Positions 57,173 to 64,000 of a stretch of DNA of 64,000 bases are shown here, one piece after another. Under the pieces are notes generated by a model, which was not told the DNA's origin, made no database searches, and saw only the letters and a program-made list of their open reading frames with translations. Position 1 is the stretch's first letter. Every line of letters starts with the position of its first letter. The stretch comes from Periplaneta americana (taxonomy: Eukaryota; Arthropoda; Insecta; Blattodea; Blattidae): assembly GCF_040183065.1 (NCBI RefSeq), contig NC_091132.1, positions 159,500,102 to 159,564,101 on the forward strand. The letters are read 5' to 3'. The translations under genes and the position numbers were made by a program.

Positions 57173-57947
57173 AATTAATCTTTGCATTTATTCTAAGAAC
57201 ATGTCCTTCAGAAAGTAATATAATATTAGCTGAAATTAATTGTTAAATACACATAGCAAGATGGGAATCCTAAACTAAAATTATTAAACAATACATTATT
57301 AAAAAAAATAAGATCATGTAAATGCTTGTGCTTTATTTTTGTTACTTTAACAATATCGTATTCTCAAATTAATATGTTTATGTAAAGGGCTATGTACCGT
57401 TTGTCTCTTTGTTTGTTTGTTTGCTTTTGTTTTTTTTTTTTGTTTCTTATTCTTTTTAAATTTTATGTGTAAATACAGTGAACAGTTTATCACAGTTGTC
57501 TTTATTTTTATTATTACTATTTTTTTTATTCTATACAGTTTTCATTATTGGTCACATCCGACCTCAAGCATTTTGATTTTTCGGGTGTGACTCAGTCACA
57601 ATATTTGTAATATATATTTGAATATGATATTGGTAATCAATTTTGAATTTTGAAGAATATTCATATACGAGTATTACAATAGTATTGTAAAATCTTTTAT
57701 TAATGTATGTAATTTTTTTTGCTTGCAATAAATTGTCAATTGTGAAATATTCAGGGCACACTGAAATAAATGCTGTAATAATTTTACATGGCAAATATTA
57801 ATGGCTGTCATGTGTAAAATACCTCTGCGTACAGGTATGGAAGCTGCCTGCAACAAAAATAATATTGGAAGAAGAACAGTTGACGCAGGCCATTAATATA
57901 GGAAGAAGAACAGTTAACAGTTAGCACAGATCATGGGCTCTACTTAC
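57173..57947. other. No gene recognised (intron)
   Basis: T-rich intronic DNA between the finger exon and the 138-base exon of zinc-finger gene 2; no equivalent of exon 3 was found here. Confidence 0.45.
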
Positions 57948-58085
57948 CTCTGCTCTACAATCTGCCGTAACAAAATCAGTTGCCATTGCAGTTTCGTCAA
58001 CTTTAATCTCTGATGTGTGATCATAGCTGAGGTCCAAGCATTCCGTCTTTATTCCAGCCACGTGGAGATCAAATAAATTCCCTTC
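57948..58085 (-). CDS. Zinc-finger gene 2, 138-base exon, copy b
   Basis: Acceptor TTCTTTTTTCTGCAG and donor GTAAGTA bound a 46-codon exon reading EGNLFDLHVAGIKTEC, then DLSYDHTSEIKVDETAM and ending ADCRAE. Length, phase (0-0) and sequence match exon 2 of gene 1 (24502-24639), and the neighbouring upstream intron sequence is alike too (AGGAATGTGATT..., GGACTGATTGCTA). Read on the minus strand it precedes the finger exon at 50363. Its role is presumably an unstructured regulatory segment. Confidence 0.8.
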
Positions 58086-58777
58086 CTGCAGAAAAAAGAA
58101 GTGTAATGCACGTGATACATACAACACTTCGTAGGAATGTGATTCTGTGCTAAATGTTTCATTTTGGACTGATTGCTACTTAGGGCACATGCGAAATGCA
58201 GGCAAGTGACATACTAACAAGATTACGAACAGCTAAATAATACAGATAACAGGAAATATCTATTACTAAAAGTATAAAAAGCATCTCGAAATTGTGTCTG
58301 CAGTAGAATTGATAATAAAAGGGAGAAAAAGTCACAGTACTGAGTATGTACATAAGTTTTCAGAATGAAAATACTTCAAGGAACATGAAGCATGTAGCAA
58401 CAGAAAGAAGAAGAAAGTAGTGGTACTGGTACTGATAATGGTAACTAATTACTGCACTTCAATATGAGGTACAAGAGTAATTTATATTGCTCATGGCCAT
58501 AAACAACGACTACCTAGCCAAGACATGTAATGCTACAATCACTACTTTCTGTCCACAGAAGGAACAACACGGACACTTGATGGATACTAATGGAAGCTCT
58601 TCGATCTGCATCCCAGCATGCACAATATTTCAATCTCAAAAGTTTGACAGCCACATTACCTGGCATCGTAATAGTACTCGCTTGCACAACAGATTTGCAC
58701 ACTTTTATACACGTAACATTTGAAGAACAAAATGACTTTACCATCTCATGGAACAGTGATACCTATACTATAAATAC

Positions 58778-59504
58778 TAGGGTGACCAGACGTCCTTTTA
58801 GGCCTCTGTCCAGGGTCTGGGCGGATTTAAAAAAAAAATTAAGAAATATCCTCCTTTTCGTAACTGGTATGCCTTATATTTTGAAGTTATCTGATTTGAC
58901 ACCGTTTTCAATTAATTTGCCTGTAGATGGCAGCAGCATCGACGAAATATACTCTTTCTGTCCTCTTTAATTTGACTTTCATATGTAGCAAACTGTAAAA
59001 TCATTATTATTATTATTATTATTAAGTATCATTATTTATTATTAAGTTTTATCGTAATTATTTTGTAATAAAATAGATATTAACATAATTTTAAGTATGA
59101 TCAAGCCTAAATCTGTACTGTAAATATTTTGTAGTAAAACAGATATTCACTTAATTTAAAGTAGAATATAGCCCTAAGTCTAAATCTAAATAGCCACCGG
59201 CGTAGCTCAGTCGGTTAAGGCGTGGGTTCGATCCCCCGCTTGGGTTTTATCCGACGTTTTTCCCAACCGTAAGGCAAATGTCAGGTAATCTATAACGAAT
59301 CTTGGGCCTCATCTCGCCAAATATCATCTTGCTATCACAAATCTCTTTGAAGCCATATAATATAGTTGATACAGTGTCGTTAAATAATCAAGTAAATATA
59401 TATATCTAACTACATAAACTCTTCTGTCCTCTTTTTTTCGAACAATGTCCTTCTTTTTTAAGCTTTGTGTCCTCTTTTTTATTGATGTGAATCTGGTCAC
59501 CCTA
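58778..59504. mobile_element. hAT-like element (727 bp) with exact 8-base target duplication
   Basis: ATAAATAC flanks it at 58770-58777 and 59505-59512. Ends are TAGGGTGACCAGACGTCC and TAGGGTGACCAGATTCAC (right, reverse complement), with GTCCT-rich subterminal repeats. A SINE lies inside (59192-59398). A second member enters the window's right edge at 63704. No coding capacity remains. Confidence 0.9.
59192..59398 (+). mobile_element. tRNA-derived SINE, type A head, internally deleted
   Basis: GCCACCGGCGTAGCTCAGTC and GGTTAAGGCG form the A box; GGTTCGATCCCC, the B box, follows after an unusually short gap, so about 35 bases of the tRNA-like head are lost. Body (TTTTTCCCAACCGTAAGGC) and tail (GATACAGTGTCGTTAAATAA) are present. 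Confidence 0.85.
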
Positions 59505-59814
59505 ATAAATACTAACAATTTAAATTTATTAAAGCAGTATATTTCGTTTGAACTCTAACCAATTACTGTACCTATTATTCTCTGCTCCATCAAGTCCCAC
59601 ATTACCTGGTTCGTAATAATACTTGCACAACAGATCTGTACACTTTTATACACATAACATTTGAAGAACAAAATGACTTTACCATCTCATGGAATAGTGA
59701 TTTTTATACTATAAATATTCACAATTAAAATGTATTAAAATTTCCACTACATCTATTCCTGCATCAAGCAATATTTCAAACAGAATAAAATATGTGTGAG
59801 CATCAGATATTTTA

Positions 59815-61330
59815 ATTTATTATTTTTATTTATTTATTCTGGTAGAGTTAAGGCGATGAGGCCTTCTCTTCCACACTACCAGAAGTGAAATACATAAAGA
59901 AACAATGACAAAAATAGTAATATTAATAGTCATACTTAAATATAAAAATCATTTTCATGCACATTAACAGCTTACATGGGCTATAATGAAATATTAACTA
60001 AACATGATACATAATTAAGTTATTTACAATTCATTTCCTATTCTACTTTATGATAAGCCTAAATGAGAATTTATATACACACAGAATAACCTATAAAAAT
60101 CGGCTAATGCTCACAAATCAATTTCGTGTAAAAGTATGTAATTCTTAATTTAGATTGATTAACCATTCGGTAATCCCTGATATGATGAGGTAAGGAGTTC
60201 CATAGGCCACAAACTGACATGGTGAAAGAGCATGAATAGAAAGAGGTACGGTGACGAGGAATGGATAATAATGCCTGATGTTGATTCCGTAACATTGTAA
60301 GATATTCAAAGCGAGTTCTCAGATATTTTGGAGTAGAAGTGAAAAATATTCTAAACAGAACAGATAAAGAATGTGCTGTTCTACATTCCCTTAGGCGGAC
60401 CAATGAAAGAACTTCAAAAGATGGCGTTATATGATCAAATTTACGAGTATTGCAGATGAAGCGGACACACACATTATGAACACGTTGTAGTCTTTCAATT
60501 AAATTGACAGTTATTTGTCAAGAAAGAATCGCGGTAATCAAAATGGGACATATGTGGCGATTGTACAATGTTTCTTTTTATGGAAAGGGGCAGACAGTTT
60601 CGCAAGTGATTTAGAGAGTGGAGCAATGAAAATAGTTTCTTACAGATGTGAGTTAGTTGACTATTCCACTTTAGATCTCTGTTCATTAATAATCGAAGAT
60701 TTTTACGGTGTTGCTATACTTAATAAACGACCCATTTATTGACAGTCTTGGTATGGTTTTGTCGTCAATTGTACTGAGTAATCGCTGATGTCCCATTAGA
60801 ATTGCCTGCGATTTTCCTGGGTTTAACCTCAGTCCAACCTTTTGTGCCCAGATAGATATTGTACTCCAACCACGAAAAGTCTCAGGGGAATGAGACACAG
60901 CGGGGTAATGCTGTGAATGAATGTTGATGTAATAAGATGTCATAAAGTCACACACGTGGGTACACGAATCTCAATTGGCTAACTCTCAAAGCACAAACGA
61001 TAACACTGATACACACACACACTTATACTACCCTAGTTACAAAATTAGATCACGGTTAATTAATCTCCTGGTCTTTTAATCCCTTGATGCAGGAAATAAC
61101 ATATGCACGAGAGCGCATGTTATAACGGTAATGTTATCCATCTACTTCGCTCCAATAGATGACACAATAGTAAGCACATTCCTTTCACGGTTAATCTCCT
61201 GGTTAGAGAACAGTAGAGTTTAGGTCTTCAGTCATTGTGGTCACAGTATCAGTTAGTTCATCAGGACGAAAGTGTATATAGATCTGTAAATCGTCAGCAA
61301 ACATGTGGTATCTGTAGTGCTGTAGTATGT
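59815..61330 (-). mobile_element. L2/Jockey-like LINE 3' half, interrupted
   Basis: Minus strand from high to low: HMFADDLQIYIHFRPDEL (catalytic FADD, about 61245-61320), an inserted block at about 60865-61205, then WAQKVGLRLNPGKSQAILMG, RDLKWNSQLTHICKKLFSLL and CVRFICNTRKFDHITPSFEV, ending with VCGLWNSLPHHIRDYRM. A 3' UTR reaches about 59815 (TTATTCTGGTAGAGTTAAGG). At least two frame breaks besides the insertion. Confidence 0.8.
60865..61205. mobile_element. Unidentified insertion inside the LINE
   Basis: About 340 bases break the LINE between its RT palm and the following domain. It starts near GTACTCCAACCACGAAAAGT and contains an internal direct repeat, CACGGTTAAT(TAAT)CTCCTGGT (61052 and 61189). 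No tRNA-like boxes or clear TIR were found; ends are approximate. Confidence 0.5.
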
Positions 61331-61551
61331 AGTATTATTGCAAACAAAGAATAAACCATCAATCATCCTGATACATCTGATTCACAAGTAATGATGTACA
61401 TCGTGAAAAAACAGTTGAGTAAGTATTCTTTAACCTTCTAACTTGCCACTTTTAAAATATGTTCGTCGCGCCTTTACACAATTTCTTAATACAACAAAGT
61501 CTGACCAGTGCCTTCCCATGATATTATTTCAAAAGTTAAAGTCCACCTGTA

Positions 61552-62100
61552 AGGAGATTTTTCAGAGCGACATTTAGAGCGGGAAAGTCATTTGTCAGTT
61601 TTATTTATTTGCAACTGTTTCAGAGTTACAACAGATCAAACATTTACTCACAAATAAGGTGACTTGCTTACAATAATTATTAATTTACAGTAGTTTATTG
61701 GAGCAAATTGCGGTGCACACAAGATTCAACAGCCCGTTTCGTAGTCTGATGTCAGTTGCAGCTGCATCAATTCGCTGGAGCAGATGATCTCTGTCTGTAA
61801 TCTCCATAGCATACACCTTTTCTTTCATGAAACCCAATACAAGGAAGTCCAGAGGCGTCCAGAAGTCAGGGGACCATACTGGCCAATCACATTTCACTGC
61901 GTGTTCCATTGTCATTCCATCAATAGTGAAAATCATGCTTTGTAAACAAACCTAGCTCAAAACAACTGACGGAAAATTTGTATTTATTATAATTATCATG
62001 AGATGTAAATTAACTGTTTGAACTGTTGCAACTCTAAAACGGTTGCAAATAAAACTGACAAAGGACTTTCCTGCTCTAAATGTCGCCCTGAATCATCTCC
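61552..62100 (-). mobile_element. Tc1/mariner-type element, internally deleted
   Basis: Inverted ends of about 80 bases (shared: GCGACATTTAGAGC, GTCAGTTTTATTTATTTGCA or its short form, AGAGTT(A/G)CAACAG). Inside on the minus strand the C-terminal transposase end survives: VWSPDFWTPLDFLVLGFMKE, then ITDRDHLLQRIDAAATDI, related to the transposon at 26305-27567. The rest of the gene is gone. Confidence 0.8.
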
Positions 62101-62171
62101 TCACCAGTTGACTTATGAATAATCCTGTAAATATTCTACTTTACTTCAACATAGAGACATATACAGACGTG

Positions 62172-62731
62172 GACAAATTATTAGACTGAAAATTTTTTCT
62201 TTGAAACGTAATATAATTCGTCATATCAACTATCAGTATAATTCACAGAGTCTCTATTGTTGTAAACATAATTGTTTAAATCTTCTGGTATATTTTTCCA
62301 ATGGTTAAGTATATTTTGTCTGTGTTGGTACTACTGGTGTCTTAATTGTATACTGCAAAAGATGTTCAACAGTCTGTCCTTCCATGGCCTGCAAGAAGAC
62401 CGGACATGAACGAAATTGAAAATCTGTGATCTGTATTGAAGAAGAAAGTGAACAAACAGAGGCTTACAACAAAACATGGACTCAAATTTAAGTACTGTCT
62501 GATACCGGGCTAAATGATGCTTATATTCAAAGAAAGTGTCAAACTTTGGTTTCCAGCATCCCTACAAAATCAACGTGTTAATAAAGAAAAAGGGAATGTT
62601 CACAAAATATTAATAACCTCCAGACTCAATTTTCTGTTCATTACTTCTGTGCAAAATACATTTTTGTTCATTACTTCTACCGATGAATATAGCTTTGTCG
62701 CACATATAATTAATTTAGTCTAATAATTTGT

Positions 62732-62743
<12 letters not shown>
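62172..62743 (+). mobile_element. Tc1-like element, internally deleted
   Basis: Ends ACAGACGTGGACAAATTATT and ATGGACAAATTATTAGACTA (right, reverse complement). The interior reads LPWPARRPDMNEIENL, then KKKVNKQRLTTKHGL, the C-terminal end of Tc1 transposases including the third acidic residue. About half of the normal length is missing. A TA microsatellite (62737-62769) covers the right junction. Confidence 0.8.

Positions 62744-62769
<26 letters not shown>
62737..62769. repeat. (TA)n microsatellite
   Basis: About 16 TA units at the end of the Tc1-like element. Confidence 0.9.
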
Positions 62770-62773
<4 letters not shown>

Positions 62774-63048
62774 ACATTACACTTCTAACTTAGCACGTAA
62801 ACTAATATGAGTTAAAGATCAGTGATGTTTATTAAGATAATCAAGGTAGAAACAATTTTTGGAGGCATGACAACAGATTAAAGATAAATGCATCTTAGAA
62901 ATTAAAATTCGCTTGAATATGCTATGTCGTAAGTGAATAGAAAGAATAAAATAAAGATGTTCAGGCTGACGAACATGAAACAATTTAAATGTACAAAAAA
63001 AAAAAAAAAAAACAAGAAGCTACACATTCCACCATGAACTCCACTCAC

Positions 63049-63186
63049 CTTAGCTTCACTCTTCACCGAAGTAAAATCAGATGGATCTGCAGTTGCTTCG
63101 TATTTTATCTCTGATGTGAGATCAGAATTGTAGTCTACGCTGTCCTCTTTTAGCCCAGGCATGTTGAGGTACAATGAATTAGCTTC
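63049..63186 (-). CDS. Zinc-finger gene 2, 138-base exon, copy a
   Basis: Bounded by acceptor GTCTGCTTCTGCAG and donor GTGAGTG; 46 codons reading EANSLYLNMPGLKEDSVDYN, SDLTSEIKYEATADPSD and ending SEAK. Length and phase are identical to copies at 57948 and 24502, but the sequence is the most diverged of the three. As it is upstream of copy b on the same strand, both may be included in tandem, or one per transcript. It could instead belong to a separate gene whose finger exon has been lost. Confidence 0.75.
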
Positions 63187-63703
63187 CTGCAGAAGCAGAC
63201 ACACAAAGAATGGAATCCAATTCACATTATAGACGGCACAGTGTTAAATATACAACGCACATCTGAATGTTTTCTTTTCTGATTTGGATATCTCATTAGC
63301 ACTCAGCACTATCTGAATTAAAGATAAAATAAGAAGTACATAGTTATAGTCTGCACTACAACTTCACAAGCTTTACTGACGTTCAAATTGAGTAAAAGAT
63401 ACACAAGTAATTGGAATGACATTGTGGAAATATTCAGTCCAGATACATAGTACTTCATTTTAAATTTAAGCACAGGCACCTCCGATTCATTTCCACAACT
63501 TATTACTTTGTTTGTCGTAAGTAGGCTTGTAGACATAGTCCTTCACAAAACCCAATGAAAAAATTGATAATGGCGATTTATTGTGCAATCTTGGAGAAAA
63601 ATTGCTTGGGGACTTTGTTCGTGACCTAATGCTGGGGAAATCATTATGATATAGGATGACCTCATAACTATCCAAATTACAGAAATTTAGTTATTCCCTA
63701 TGA
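63187..63703. other. No gene recognised (intron)
   Basis: Upstream of the 138-base exon; exon 1 of this gene must lie beyond the right edge. Confidence 0.4.
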
Positions 63704-64000
63704 ATGGGGTGACCAGATTCATATCGATGGAGCAGAGGACACAAAGCTTCAAAAAGGAAGATATTGTTCGAAAAGGAGGACAGACATTCTATATTAGATT
63801 TAGATATTATAATATAAATTACGTCAATATCTATTTTCTTACAAAATATTTATAGTATAGAGTTAGGCTTATATCATACTTAAAAGTATGTTAATATTAG
63901 AAAATAATTGTGATAGAACTTAATAATAATAATGATTTTACAGTTAGCTACATATGAAATTCAAGGGAACTATAATTATTAAAGAGGACAGAAAATATCT
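63704..64000. mobile_element. hAT-like element, second member, cut by the window edge
   Basis: Starts with GGGGTGACCAGATTCATAT and continues GAGGACACAAAGCTTCAAAA and GTTCGAAAAGGAGGACAG, the reverse complement of the right end of the element at 58778-59504. The other end is outside the window. Confidence 0.75.

Larger units (their letters stand above)
58640..59730 (+). repeat. Direct duplication (about 130 bases) split by a hAT-like element
   Basis: The segment 58645-58777 (ACATTTGAAGAACAAAATGA, TTTACCATCTCATGGAA, TATACTATAAATA) recurs at 59587-59725. The first copy is cut at its end by the element at 58778-59504; sequence beyond that element resumes the match (CAATTTAAATTTATTAAA). Confidence 0.75.

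Overview
The window is AT-rich eukaryotic nuclear DNA from an insect. It has long introns, spliced C2H2 zinc-finger genes, tRNA-derived SINEs and a dense, many-layered transposon load. The LINE, SINE and zinc-finger families recall cockroach (Blattodea) genomes; this is from memory of protein families, not a search. No rRNA gene, free-standing tRNA gene, CRISPR array or prokaryotic gene was seen.

The host genes are zinc-finger genes on the minus strand, arranged head to tail. One gene looks complete: exon 1 (31231-31328), exon 2 (24502-24639), exon 3 (16705-16787) and a 12-finger exon (13248-14463). Splice sites and phases agree, giving a predicted 510-residue protein. A second gene has a 13-unit finger exon (49120-50363) with two upstream copies of the same 138-base exon (57948-58085 and 63049-63186); its first exon must lie right of the window. 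The first 22 bases are the start-codon exon of a third gene running off to the left. All three share exon design and some intron sequence, so this is a tandem array made by duplication.

The rest is mobile DNA. 0-13 kb: LINE pieces, a TIR family in long and short forms, a hAT-like element inside a mariner-like MITE, a promoter-like block, a C-rich segment, a broken DUF7869-like gene split by a MITE, and a Penelope-like fragment with an internal inversion. 13-31 kb (introns of gene 1): a Penelope-like composite with inverted 175-base arms and four 124-base tandem repeats, a Harbinger-type element, an I-type LINE with RNase H, a 1.28-kb palindrome, a SINE, and a Tc1/mariner-type transposon. 31-49 kb: a second DUF7869-like gene between terminal inverted repeats, a Penelope-like 3' half with GIY-YIG domain and a hammerhead-like motif, and a young CR1-like LINE with uninterrupted 952-codon ORF2. 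49-64 kb (introns of gene 2): hAT-like elements with 8-base target duplications, an 84-base satellite of about 23 copies, a MULE with 9-base target duplication carrying a SINE and a MITE, an L2/Jockey-like LINE, and Tc1-type remnants.

Likely roles: the zinc-finger genes encode nuclear DNA-binding proteins; the transposons are mostly dead passengers. The best leads are the TIR-bounded DUF7869-like element (35396-36870), the hammerhead-like motif (38247-38289), the duplicated 138-base exon, and the nested elements whose insertion order can be read directly.
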